A stretch of DNA of 64,000 nucleotides, taken from Chlorops oryzae (lineage: Eukaryota; Arthropoda; Insecta; Diptera; Chloropidae). The notes beneath the pieces are model-generated. The model ran no database searches. It had not been told where the DNA came from and saw only the letters and a list, made by a program, of their open reading frames with translations. Every line of letters starts with the position of its first letter. Within the stretch, counting starts at the first letter, position 1. The DNA is taken from contig CM035809.1 in the NCBI GenBank assembly GCA_020466095.1, positions 1,920,798 to 1,984,797 on the forward strand, in the 5' to 3' direction. The position numbers and the translations under genes were made by a program. Of this stretch, positions 24,030 to 36,342 are shown in pieces.

Positions 24030-24707
24030 TATTTTTATTGACATATTTCATTCATTTATTTTGCTTGTAATCTGCTGATAAGGACGGTGTTGCACGAAAA
24101 ATAAAAGGTGCTGCCGTACTTCTGCGTTATTGAATTTTGGATTTGGTAAAATAGGATGAAAATTTAATCCGTAGTTAAATGCCAACTGGGTGATTAAAAT
24201 TAAATGCCTTTGGTGAAAATGGCTCTTATTGTAAGATTTAGGGGCCGGAAAAAAATGGGCCTTGGTATTCTCAACCAAATGTGGTGTCGTAACGTAACGG
24301 ATGACGAAAGTGGGTTGTTTTGCCTTATAAAAGGCAAAAGTCTGCGGAGCTGAAATGAGTTATTTTTAAGGAACTTCATAAGAATTGACCAGAAATATTC
24401 CAGATTTAAGATCATAAGTTTTTATCCAACATATTCCTCTTAATTTTCTACCTATTACGGTTCAAAATGGGAGTGTAAAGTGACATTCATTACGCGAAGT
24501 TTTTTTTTTTAAAACTGGTTTTGCCATGAAAAGAGTCATCAATTTTCACCATAATTCTTTTTAATTAATCAATTATGAAATAAATAGAAGGAAAAACTTA
24601 ACTTTATGTTAATAATAATATTAAATTGGGCTACCGAAATCTGAAGATAAATTGTTATTAATTCCAAGTAACTTGATTTGATTGCTTTTTTTGTTGATAA
24701 GGTCAAA

Positions 24708-24949
24708 TGCTCAAATGGCTCAGATTATATAGTGAAAGCACTGTTAAGAGTAATTAAACAAATACAAAAACAACAAAATTAACTTTCACCTTAGTTTTCC
24801 AGAAATAAGAGCTGACTATAACCACCAACCAGCGAAAATGGTAGAATTCAGACATTTTACTATAAAAATACAGACCGAAAAATTAGTTTTTAACAAGACT
24901 TGTAGGTACTTTAGTTTGCAGCAGCACTTTCTGTGGAAATGCCCATATT
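24708..24949 (+). repeat. Fragment related to the 11092-11980 element
   Basis: Shares GAGCTGACTATAACCACCAA, the preceding AATACAAAAACAACAAAATT block and the terminal TCTGTGGAAATGCCCATAT with 11740-11980, with moderate divergence. The left end is not clear; a related GTGACATTC stretch near 24480 may be part of it. Confidence 0.6.
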
Positions 24950-26921
24950 GAAAATGAAATAAATATATTTAAAAATATATTTGGTAATATTCATCCTTAA
25001 TATTGTAGCTTTTTGTGAAAAAAAAAACAATCCAGGGCGAATGTTAGCTCATCCTAAAACATTAATTTCTTCGTAATATATATTAATTCTTTTTCAAAAC
25101 AGAATGTTCAATAATTTGAAAGGCTAAAACTTGTAGAACGGGAAAAAATCAATAACATTTTCCAATCTTTTAAGCTCACTCTTTTCGAATTTCTTTTTAT
25201 GAAATTCTCAGAAGCTAATCAGATTTCTTTTAAAGCTTTATTATCTAAAATTCGTTGTAAAATCAAAATAGAAAGACTAAAGAAATAACAAAGAGGATCA
25301 AATAACCTGAGCAAGCAAACGTTACTGCTTCTATGAATTAATTTCCTGTGAAAAATTTTCAGAATACTCTTAATACTTCAAGCATAAATTTTCGATAAAG
25401 GCAATTGATTTTTTTTTTTTGACCCAAAATTGTTTTCTTCAAATATCAACAATCAACTCCATTCAAAGAACTTTCGATATCAATGTGCTGTTTGCTCTCG
25501 ATGTTCTGGGCGTGACAACTTCGGATGGAAATTATATGGAATCAATATGAATAGCCTACGAAAGGGCATGCCGGGATGGGAATCAAGGCAAATCAAATAA
25601 CGACAAGCTCCCGGAAACTAGCCGAAGCCAAAGATACGAGCTGTATTAAAATGAGTTGAGTTCACGGAACAAGTTGGGAGTATGAGGCGCAAACATTCAA
25701 GGCTTCAGTCTTTTTATTTTTATTTTTCTTTTTCTTTTTTAATAAAATGGCAGACATCATCACTTTCAGTTGTTTGAAAGAAAGCAACTTCGATTGGGAA
25801 AAGAGCAGCAACAGCTGGAGAAAATTCAACTCGAAGGGAATTCGGGGAATATATTTTGAAATTTCGTAATTTAAGGAACTTTGAGGGTTTGCTTTTCGGC
25901 ATGGAATGAAAGAAATGTGCTGGGCTTCACAAATGAGTTGGGCTATTTCTGTGAGCTAAACTCAATTTTCTAAAGTTTTTCTATTGAATAAATTGCTTCA
26001 AGCGTTCATTGAGAAGAGTTTTGTAGTCTGTGTTGTGGTTTGTTGAAAATTACAAATAAACGTTTTTCAAAAATCCTCTCGAAGACCAATAAGTTCTAAA
26101 GAAAAACTTCTTCAAAAGTACTTGATTAGGCTTTCAAGTTTACTTGGTAAATAGAGAAAATTTTGCGGTTGAGCAAAGGAAAATTTCTGGGTTAGCAGAT
26201 GGATGCTCTTGAGCAACGAATATGAAAATCAAAGACCCAAACGTTTAAATGTTTTTGTAAAATTGAAGCATAAATATTAAGAATTAAGGAAGTTCAGAGA
26301 TGTGAGTGACAGTCATAGAGGGCTGGGGTCAAAAGAAAAAAGAAAAGCTGTGATGTTTCATTTTCGAAATTTCAAATAAAAAGGCCTTTTCATTTGCCAT
26401 GAATTTGACTATTTTAGAAGGTTAATGGTTAAAGCCAGCTGTCATTTCTGGAAAACCAAAAGCAAGTTTTATTTTGTTTTTATTATACATGGGCACACTG
26501 CAATATATTTATACTGCATTTAACATTTTAAGTACCAGTAATGGCGTACTGAGTACTGAAATTTCACTTGCATTACCAGTACTGATTTACTGATGGGACA
26601 TTCCACCGTCACGTACAGAGAAACTCAACTTTTTTTTTGGTTTTTAAAAGCGCCTAGTTTAAGATGTATTAATAAGATATTATTTTAAATAATTTTATAT
26701 AATAGCTTGAAGTTTAGATAGGCGATGACCACAAAGAAATATTAAAAAAAAAATTCTTAGATTGCCAAGAAAAAATAAGAAGTGCTGTCACGTAATGGAC
26801 AGGTCTAGTAAACCAGTGTTCTAAGTTGAAGTCTTCATATTTAAATTTCAGCGAAACTATTGAACAGTGAGCCTTGATATGTTTGAAGCAAAATATAACC
26901 AGGAATTGAAGCCTATGTTAA
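24950..26921. other. No gene or repeat recognised
   Basis: AT-rich. GTCACGT occurs near 26608 and 26787, part of a scattered set that continues to 28240. A 60-codon minus frame near 25720-25902 has no features. Confidence 0.4.
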
Positions 26922-27652
26922 GGGGACCTTCTGGTCTAGAGCACTAAAATTTAGGGTATTTTCATGATTTTTTTTTGGTATTAAGCCAAATAAAAATCGA
27001 TTTTCTAAGTATGCAGGCTTATTATATTCTTTATTGACAAAAAATAAAAAATGTTGTTGTAATTTTTTTTTTTTTTTTTGGTATTTTAAAAATGGCGTTG
27101 AAGTGGACCCTCTTTGAAAAAGTACCTCCGTGGTGTGAAAGATTTTGGCAGTTCTGGTAATCGAAAAAAAAAACAAAAAATATGTTATTAATCAGAGTGA
27201 ATGCGGCTATGGCAGGAACTAGAATAAAAAAAAAATTTTTTTTATTTGACAAAATGGCGCAATTTTTTTTTTCAACCATCAAAAACTCCCCTTTTTTTTG
27301 ACCATTTTGTTGATGAAAAAATATGAAGTTCTTGAAATAAAAATTCGATTCTAGTTCGGGCCATAGCCATTGATGTTATGAATAATATATAAAAATTCCA
27401 GACAAATCGGTTCGATGGTTTTTTTTGTTTTCATTCACACCAGGTCAAAAAAAGTGGTTTTGAGATAAACGCGTTCAAAGTTGCTTTGATCAAGCGCGCT
27501 GCCTGCTGTCTCCACCTTCTAAAAAGGCTGTAGCAAAACAAATATTGTCAATATCTTCACGAAACTTTGCCAGCATATTCTTAAAAGTCTATTCTTCCGA
27601 AATATATATAAAAAAAATCAATTTTCAAAAAATTCTAGACCAGAAGGTTCCC
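26922..27652. mobile_element. TTAA MITE family 1, copy 1 (piggyBac-like)
   Basis: 731 bp with ends GGGGACCTTCTGGTCTAGA and TCTAGA CCAGAAGGTTCCC, flanked by TTAA at 26918-26921 and 27653-27656. TTAA target duplication is the hallmark of piggyBac-type (also Kolobok) transposition. No transposase is encoded; the interior includes TTTTGAGATAAACGCGTTCA near 27460, which is shared with family 2. Copies 2 and 3 lie at 30905 and 44684 and are close to it throughout. Confidence 0.85.
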
Positions 27653-30611
27653 TTAAGCAGAAAAAAATTTAAAAAAAACTTCGCCGGTAGTTTAAAAAAA
27701 ATATTTTATTGTCTTGTCACGTACAGACAAAGTACGTCACGTGTCGGAAAGAGTTCAAATATACAGTGAATATTGGTAGTTTTTCAATTGCTAACTACCG
27801 TTTGTACTTCAGTTAAACTGTAGTATCGTTACTCCACAATTTTTAGAAGCCTATTCCCGTTTTCGCTTTCGTAATTCAGCAATTCTCGTTGACTCCTTGG
27901 CTTTAAAGTCTGGCTCTTCGGCCTGTTTCTTTTCACGAAGTTTTCTCACACGCATAGCACTAATTGATTGCGTGTGATCAGCTATTATTAAAACTTGATA
28001 GCCTTCATGAAATAAAAATCGTTAAAAAATATTCACCAAAATACTTCCATTTCAAAGTATTTTTTCCGCAAATAAAAGGTGATACCAAGCCAAAAGGCCT
28101 TTCGAAAAACAGTTTGCTTTATTTAAATTCTTACGTTTTTGATTTCAGCTTTAGAAACTACTTGTAAAGACAAGAAATATATTTGGAAAACCAAGACGTT
28201 TTGAAAGGAAAGTACTTTGTACAAATTATGCGTCACGTGTTGGACAGTAAAACTAACCAATTGGCAACGGCTCTATCTCACCAACGAAACGTATTTAAAA
28301 AAATGTTTTTTTTCTAAATCGTTGTTTTTTTTCTTGCACTTTAGCTTCTATGAAGAAGTCAGGTCTTAGTTATAGCACAAAAACGACAATGGCAATACAA
28401 AAACAACACTCAAAAAGTAAAAGTTTTCTAGTTTTTTTTTTACTGTCAACACTAACAGCTCTAAAATCAAAACAGTTGAGTTAAGTTTTATGTTATTTTA
28501 AAACTATTTGACAAGAAGGTGTCAGCTGCCCTAAAACGTGCATTACAGCCGTTAAAACTAATACTTTAGAACTGAGTTGTATTTCCACTTTTTCGTTGAT
28601 TGCTCCTGATCATGAAAATTCCTACTGATAGTCTAAGAAGTGTAAGAAAATGATTGATTTGGTCCACAAATGGAGATTTTTTGTAAATTCCGTACGAAGA
28701 GGCAAAAAAAATTCCGCCAACATTGTCGACATGCTGAGTATGTATATGAAAATCCGTTTCGACCGACTTTAACTTGTTTTACATTATATTCGTACGATTG
28801 TCACGTGCGCCATCATGAAAATAACCGTGTTAGGGTATGCCCCCGCCATTGGTAAAATTGAAGATACTGACTAGAGACATTTCGCCTCTTAAGAGTCCAA
28901 CAAGGCAAACAAAAATATGTGAACAGCATTCTTCGCCTCAACCATTTATCCCTCTCAACCTCATTTTTTTTTTTTTATTATTATTATGTTTTAAATGTCT
29001 CTTAAAGAAAATAGATTAATCCAAAAAGATCCGAAAAATAAAAAGCAATAAAAAATTTTAATAAGGCCATTTAAAGTAGCCCCAACCCCCCCACCTACCG
29101 AAAAGCCTTAATTTATCGTGCGACAATAAAATTTTCACGTTAACTGTACATAATTTATGCAGATCGTCGGGACGTGTACATTTTTCGAGCACAGCGCGAT
29201 ATACCACGATCCCATGATGGTACACATAATCGCCGGAGCAGAACATTGAAATGTTCAATTTATTTATGTAGACACTATGTTACCTAGAGTGTGTGAACTA
29301 CATTATATGCAACTTCAATTTTAATATGAATTATATGAAAATGAATTTGGCAACTTGTCGCCGAGCTGGCTCTGCTCCCACAAAAAGAAAAAGGCTCACA
29401 TCCACCTACACGAAGATTTGAAAGCGCAGTGAAATAAAAAGGAAATGAAAGGAAGGAACACAAAGAGAAAAAGATAAAGAAAATTTACATACATACATAT
29501 ATTCATGTGTGCATAAGGAAAGAAAACAAAAACCAAAATAATAAAAGAAATTTCCTCGCATTTGCTTAAAATTCGTTTGTTTAGTCTGAATAAAGGACGA
29601 CGTGAAAAAGCGAGAGAAAATGAAAAAAAAAAACAAATATACATCCAGAAGAACAAGCCAAAGCGGAAGCCATTCTAGCGTTCCGTGTATGGCAAGAGAA
29701 ATGAAAAATGAAAAACGTAAGCAGCCGTCTTGCTTGACTTATTTTTTCAACGCTTTTCTTTGACTTTTTTCGCATTTCCCGTTTTGTTTCGTTTATGCTC
29801 GAATTTCTATTTTTTATTTTTTTTTTTGCAATCATTCAAATGAAATATCACATATGTATGTGCATATGAAAACTTGAAAGAAATTGAAAAAAAGTCCAGA
29901 GATTTTCCTTTTTTTGAGAATATCCCAAAACAAATGTCTTTAGCAGATGTTCACAGCTTTCAATGCATAGTCCAGACGCGTATTAAATGGGTTTTTTTTA
30001 CTTGAAAATTTTTTTTATGCTCCTCAAAGATATTGTGCTTATATCTTAGGGTTGAGCTTTCAAAAATAAAAGTTGACTTCAAATGCTGAAACTAAACATG
30101 AAGAGTTAAAATTGCTTTCCCATTTTTTTCTGGACTCGGAGAAAGAAAGAATTCATTAGTGCAAAAGAATTCAAGAATTTTCAAACGCTCACCCACGGTT
30201 AATTTATTCAAACCCATGAGTCTAAGGAAAAGTTAATGTTAAAAATGGGACTTAAAATGGTTCGGCTCTAAGCTGTCGCTATTCTTGACCCTTTCCACGA
30301 CAAGAACTAGAGAAAATACTTTGCGGTTCATATTTACTTATGATTCCTGATGCTTTCGGATTTAAATGTGCTGTTAATGTAAGTAGATGTAGGGACACTC
30401 GCACGGGATCTTTTAGTTCTTTTGTCATTTTGCATTTAAATACATGGATCCGGGATAAGCTAAAGAGGAATGAGAAAATGGAATTACAAAAAAAAATAGA
30501 TGAAAAGGGAGATAATAGCCCCAGAAGCTATATACATAGAATAAAAATAAAATTCTGTTGAATATTTAAAAGAGCTTATCACAGTATAGAATCAAAAGGC
30601 TTCAAGAAGTA
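27653..30611. other. Mostly unassigned AT-rich sequence
   Basis: Apart from the basic frame at 27851-27955, this holds GTCACGT motifs near 27717, 27736 and 28232, purine-rich tracts near 29420-29640 and many short frames. A 66-codon minus frame at 29058-29258 is less repetitive than its surroundings but matches nothing I know. Confidence 0.4.
27851..27955 (-). CDS. Short basic open frame, possible transposon protein remnant
   Basis: From the ATG at 27955 it encodes 34 residues, starting MRVRKLREKKQAEEPDFKAK and ending RKRKRE before a stop. The frame stays open about 60 bases upstream of that ATG. Alternating basic residues around an 'E-E-P-D-F/K-E' core resemble short basic motifs seen in several insect transposon-linked proteins, recalled only in outline. 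The sequence has far fewer homopolymers than its surroundings. It may be the remaining piece of an element whose other parts are lost; no promoter or partner is seen. The frame is closed by a stop and cannot be joined to anything nearby with confidence. Confidence 0.3.
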   Translation of the reverse strand: MRVRKLREKKQAEEPDFKAKESTRIAELRKRKRE

Positions 30612-31698
30612 CCCTGCAGTAGCGAAGGAGCCAATTTACCAAAAGGAGTACTCTGACATGCTACTCATATCAACGAGAGTAGTTAAAAAATAAGATCAAC
30701 TTGTACAAATGGTCTCTAATTGACCACTTAAGGTATACCCATGGAGTAGTTGAGCACTCCAAGGCTAACTGGTACATATGGGACAATTGGCCTCTAATTG
30801 ACAACAATAGGTGCACTCGTAGAGTAGTTAAATTTGGGGTGTTTATTTTACAATGACAGCTCAATGTTGAAAAAGAGAGTTTATAACATTGGTTGGCAAA
30901 TTAAAGGGGACCTTCTGGTCTAGAGCACGAAAATTTAGGGTATTTTTATGATTTTTTTTTTGGTATTAAGCCAAATAAAAAACGATTTTCTAAGTATGCA
31001 GGCTTATTATATTCTTTATTGACAAAAAATATAAAAAATGTTGTTGTAATTTATTTTTTTTTTTTTGTATTTTAAAAATGGCGTTGAAGTGGACCCTCTT
31101 TGAAAAAGTGAAAGATTTTGGCAGTTCTGGTAATCGAAAAAAAAAAACATAAATATGTTATTAATCAGAATGAATGCGGCTATGGCAGGAACTAGAATAA
31201 AAAAAATTTTTTTTAAATTGACAAAATGGCGCAATTTTTTATTTCAACCATTAAAAACTCCCCTTTTTTTTGATCATTTTTTTTATGAAAAAATATGAAG
31301 TTCTTGAAATAAAAATTCGATTCTAGTTCGGGCCATAGCCATTGATGTTATGAATAATATATAAAAATTCCAGACAAATCGGTTCGATGGTTTTTTTGTG
31401 TTCATTCACACCAGGTCAAAAAAAGTGGTTTTGAGATAAACGCGTTCAAAGTTGCTTTGATCAAGCGCGCTGCCTGCTGTCTCCACCTTCTAAAAAGGCT
31501 GTAGCAAAACAAATTTTGTCAATATCTTCACGAAACTTTGCCAGCATATTTTTAAAAGTCTATTCTTCCGAAATATATAAAAAAAAAAAACAAATTTCAA
31601 AAAATTCTAGACCAGAAGGTCCCCTTAAGAGGCAGCAGTCCTGGTACTTTTGTGACTACTCAGGCAGTAGTTGGAGAATAGCTGCAAACGCTGCAGGG
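30612..31698. mobile_element. CCCTGCAG-ended element (TA target) hosting a TTAA MITE
   Basis: The ends CCCTGCAG (30612-30619) and CTGCAGGG (31691-31698) are flanked by TA on both sides. After removing the nested TTAA element about 360 bp remain, including a direct duplication of 'TGG(T/C)CTCTAATTGAC' followed by GAGTAGTT at about 30710-30751 and 30785-30828. The TTAA element sits towards the right end, so the host inserted first. Confidence 0.65.
30905..31624. mobile_element. TTAA MITE family 1, copy 2
   Basis: 720 bp, flanked by TTAA at 30901-30904 and 31625-31628, with one extra A before GGGGACC on the left. It differs from copy 1 by a small deletion (around 31108) and scattered changes, mostly in homopolymers. 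High similarity suggests recent or co-converted copies. Confidence 0.85.
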
Positions 31699-34378
31699 TA
31701 GATATTAATATTTGCTTCACCGACATACACAAATATGTAAATTTGTTGCATAACATTTAAAAATTTTTCTCCCACGTTAGCTTCATGACGACCTGAGCTT
31801 ATCACGCTTTTTAAGGTACCTACTATAAATATGAGGACTGTTATATGTCGTTTCAAAAAAACTGTCACGTGACTTCTGTAAAAAAAAAGGCTTAACCAAC
31901 GCAGTTTCCAATAAAATGATCTCCAGAATAAGCTGTAAAACACTAATAGCAACACAAAAGCTATAAAAAAGAGTCTTTCCACCGAGCCATTCCGTTCGCT
32001 TAAAACGCAACGGAAGCAAACTATAACGGAAAACAGTGAAACGAAGTCGCCAACTTGTTCTCGGAAGTGATGAACTCACAAAAAACTTATAAAAGTAATT
32101 TTATGATGTCCTCTACATGCATATTTAATAACATACATACTTATATGTATGTACGTCCTCTTTATGTAAGTCCGTGTGCCCCCTTTCCGCCAATCTTTCA
32201 CATAACCACCTTCATATATAATTCATAAAGGAATATATTTATACAATTCATTGTTTTTTTTGCCTTTAACGACCGGAGTAAAGGAGGTAGTTTCATAAAT
32301 CCACCAGGCCAATGAACACCCACAAGCAGTAAAGGTGAAAATGGTTCGAAAAAAAACAAATATTTTTTCTCCACCACGACTTTAATTGCGTATAAAAAAT
32401 GACAACCTAAAAGAGTTGCGTCACGTTGCTGTGTGAAGGAATGAACGAAAGGAATTTTAACGCAGGTGAACGCTTAGATTTTACACATTACAATGGCTGC
32501 TATTCTAAAAATGGTGGCAAAGAGTATTTTTTATGCAACGATAAAACTTGAGGTTTAAGACTTTCAACAGATTTCCATTAGCTTTGGGGCTTTTGAACCG
32601 CATTAAAATGAGAAAAGGTCCTTGAAGAATATCTGAAAATTTATCGGTTGAGGAATGTCCTTGAAGTCTATGATAGGATTTCCTACTTATCGAAGCTAAA
32701 TGGTGGTGCAGGCTATTAGGATAGTTTTTAGTCAAATATAAAACAATTGTAGACTTTTGGTTTCTTCCAAAATTGGAACCTGCATGCATCCGCATTTATG
32801 AACCTTTCTAAGGAAAATCTACAACTCAAATGTCGATAATTCAAACAATTATGGACTTCCAATAAAAGGTTTTATGTATTTACATAGAAAATATCGTCTA
32901 TTGAGATATAATATAAAACTGATTTTAGAGCTTATATGCTTTATTCGAGTTAAGCAACGGATTTGAATCGTTAGGGTTTTTCGCTTTTAAAAATTTCAAA
33001 GCTTCCAAAATTTAACTGTAAAAATGGAGCTTTCGATTGGTTGCTTAGATAAAGATAGTAATAATGATGGTCGTTGAAATAAGGTTCTTTCTGGCTTCTA
33101 TAACTTCCATCCATTTGCTCTTATGTAATCGTATAGACATGACAACTTATTTGACACCCTTAAGCCGAAAACAAATTCCACAATTCTCATTTCTCAACCA
33201 CAAACTTGACAAGAGTACTTTAAATTGGCTTCAACAAAGCTTCAATTTTCAACAGACCATGACGGAACTCTTCCAATTACAATGCAATTGGAGAGAATTC
33301 GCCTCGAAGCCGGCATACACAGAACCACAACAAACAAATGCTAAAACAATTTTATGGAAATTTCAAATTTTTAGCGATAAAAATCATCCGAAACAACGAA
33401 AAACAATGGCATTTCCCAAGTAAAATACGTAATTTTGTTTGTTTCAATTGCAGCACATTACCATGCAGCACAGGCACACACAAACATATGCACACACCCA
33501 TGGCAACAACTAGGCGAGGGCATAAAACGTAGTTAGTATATCGTTTCTTGTTTCTCTGTGTCTACTCAACCGCAAGCACTGAATTGTAATAAAAATAGAA
33601 AATCGCATTGCAATCACAGTGAATAGCGTGGAAATGCAATAAAAGCTCAAAGCCCTATTGCGAGTTAAATAAAAATTAAATCAATACGAATTTAATCTGT
33701 CTGATCGTGTGTGTGTGTGTGTCGGCATGTGTGTGCGCACGCTTATCCTTGTATAAGTTTCTGGATTTAGCAACTGAGAATTGCTTCTAGCTATAAAATT
33801 CGATAGTAGAAACAGTATTGTATTGCAGTAATTAAGCTCTTCGTTTTTTACATTCGAAATACAACGCTTAATTGAAGTTTACGCTGCACAGCATGACGTA
33901 TGAGTAATGTAGTTTATTGTGTACGTACGACAATGTTGGCAGTGTTAAAGGATTAAGTTCTGTCATGAGGAAGAAACGCAAACAAATAAAATTATTATTT
34001 GAATTGTTGAAAATGCGAGATTCTATTCTGTGGTACTATGAGACATCGTTGTGGTACAAGGGCTCTCATGAACAATATTGCTTTCAAAGCAACTTTTAAT
34101 AACGTATGCGTAACGTTGCACATACAACGGTGTACCGAATATTGTTTTCATAAGCGGATTTTCTCTTTGCTTGTTATCTTTTTCGGTAAAGATTATTGTA
34201 TTTCAGCTGGAAAGTAATTTGATGGGGTTTCAACGGAAACGGTTAAAAAAATACATAGATGGCTTTATATTTTAAACCTCTTACATAACAATTCTATGTA
34301 AACAATTTCTCAAAATATAAAAGAAAAATTGTAAAATATGCAGTATACTACAAGGGAGTTCATCTGATCATCCCATAA
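31699..34378. other. No gene recognised; short (GT)n microsatellite
   Basis: A (GT) tract lies at 33706-33722, followed by more GTGTGCGC-type sequence. An open frame of 119 codons at 33064-33423 has no domain and an AT-driven composition. No repeat ends were found. Confidence 0.4.
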
Positions 34379-35096
34379 GGGGGTCGCCTCCTTCGCGAGG
34401 CTTTTTTTGTACCATTTTAAAAGAAAATTCTTCGCAGAAAACGAAAAGAACTTTTCCAATTTTTTATTGTGCTCAGAATTAATCAAAAATATTTAAGAAA
34501 CACTTTTGTTTTTTATGTGAGCGCGGCTCAAAAAGTTTTCCGGGTGAAGATTGAAAAAAAAAAGGTGTAGTTCTGGTGGACACCATTTCATGTCTCCAGG
34601 TTGCTTGAAACGAAAAAGAAAAGTGGGGTTATAATCAGTATAGATATCACTATCGGGTGTAGTTCGAAAATAATTTTGAACTTAATTTTGACGCCGCCAT
34701 TGAAAACTGACCCATCGATTTCGGGTATATTTCTTTTATAGTTCAGTGTGAAAAAAAATAATTTAAAAATGTTTAAAGATTATGATTGAGCTTCGTCCGA
34801 TTATGGTGACAATTCTGAGTCTCATCCATTTTGTCTCATTCAAAATCGGTTAAGTTTAACTGGAGAAATCATGGCTGCCAGTTCAAAAAAAGCGGTTTCA
34901 AGATAAATGCGTTAAAAGTTTGAAAAAACGCAAAAGTTATTCGTTTTAACGCAGAACTTGCTCGATAAAGATGCCTATATCTTCTTGACTATTCTTAATT
35001 TCAAAACATTCTTTTAGCACGATATTCTCAAATACCCAAGCTTTAAAAAAATGCAAAAAATAAAAAATAAATTGTTTGCCGAATGAGACAACCCTC
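34379..35096. mobile_element. TTAA MITE family 2, diverged copy
   Basis: Related along its length to 52774-53501: shared TATAATCAGTATAGAT, GGTGACAATTCTG, and TTTCAAGATAAATGCGTTAA blocks in the same order. The right flank is TTAA (35097-35100); the left flank has decayed to ATAA. The left end keeps GGGGGTC but has diverged beyond it. An older insertion than 52774 (inference from divergence). Confidence 0.65.
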
Positions 35097-35613
35097 TTAA
35101 AAATAAATATATTAAAGTTCAGCCTTATACGTCATCTGACCGTCTCTTTAAGAACCGTTATATACCAAACTTAAGCCTTAAGTAAGCATTTTTCACATTC
35201 CGCATGATGGAAGTCAACAAAATTCAACTCGAAAAAATAAAAACTACAAAAAAAAAACGCAAAAAACTGTTAACAAAAATAGACAACAATTTTTTATCGC
35301 ACAATGTGCAGTCAAGCGTAGTCGTACCACCGATTCGCCTTCCCTCTTTATTCGTGTGCACGAACTGCCGAAACTTGCAAAATGGTAGTACCATTCATTA
35401 TCGCTGCTGTTGGCCAAAAACCAACGGAAACGGAAGACGAGGTGCAGCAGTCAAAGCCAAGTGAGTGAGTGGAAGTAACATTCGCGCGAAAAAAAATACA
35501 CACGAATAATGACAACGAGGATGACAACATTTTGTAAATCGTTGCAGGACATCATCAACTAAGCGCGCATAAAAAAAATATCTGCGGCAACAGAAAACAA
35601 GTTTTAAAAAAAT
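35097..35613. other. No feature recognised
   Basis: Contains an 86-codon forward frame (35204-35464) ending just before GTGAGTGAGT. It is lysine-rich at the start and unassigned. A first exon ending in a GTGAGT donor is possible but unsupported. Confidence 0.3.
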
Positions 35614-36342
35614 GCAAGTGAGGGCGTTAAAGTCTGTCGAGCCTGACAATACAATACCAGACATACATAAATAGAAAGATATATACATATTTTTTTATCA
35701 GTGGCTTAATATAAGCTCAAAATTGAATATCTCAAAAACTCTTTATTTATGAGCAATTTTCGATATCTTGGTGACAGGCCCTAGTAATGGAGATACCCTT
35801 ATTAAGAGATCGATGAAGAAAATTTTTGAATAGAACGTTTATGTTTATAGAATAAGCATACGTGCAAATTTACTTCAAGGCCATTTGAAATTCAGATGTA
35901 AGAACATCCTTTTGCCACGCCCACTTTTCCAATTTTAGGAAATTACTTTTTCAAATTATAAATTTATCCATTTATCGAATTTCATCAAAATATCTTTAAA
36001 AAAAAAAATCCTTCCGGGTGTAGACCATTTTTATGATTTTACTGGAGGTACCCTTAAAAATTGGTCCGATCGGGTCGAACTTTTTCTTACTCATGTCCCC
36101 ATGAACTCGCATACCAAATTTCGTCAAGATAGCTCAATTCCTTCGGTAAGAAAGCAGTGTACAGACAGACAGACAGACACACAGAATGACAGACATACAG
36201 ATGAACATGTCTAAATCGAATCTCTTGATGTCGCTGATCATTTCTATATATATTTTGTATGGTCTATCTCGACTGGTTCTGGGTGTTACACACAACCACA
36301 CAAACGCAATATACCCTCTACACAGAGTGTGCCATTGTATAA
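35614..36342 (+). mobile_element. Helentron/DINE-1-like repeat, family B copy 2
   Basis: Matches 13221-14064 from the CAAGTGAGGGCGTT start to the TATACCCTCTACACAGAGTG end. It includes 'GACAGACAGACACACAGA' near 36167 and the shared TTGTATGGTCTATCTCGA block. The terminal hairpin is partly decayed (GTGCCATTGTATAA instead of GTCGGGTATAA). Confidence 0.6.

Noticed and set aside
29058..29258. 66-codon minus-strand frame with fairly protein-like composition
   Set aside because: No known family, no start or splice context; kept only as a note.
33064..33423. 119-codon forward frame
   Set aside because: No recognisable motif and no supporting promoter or splice context.
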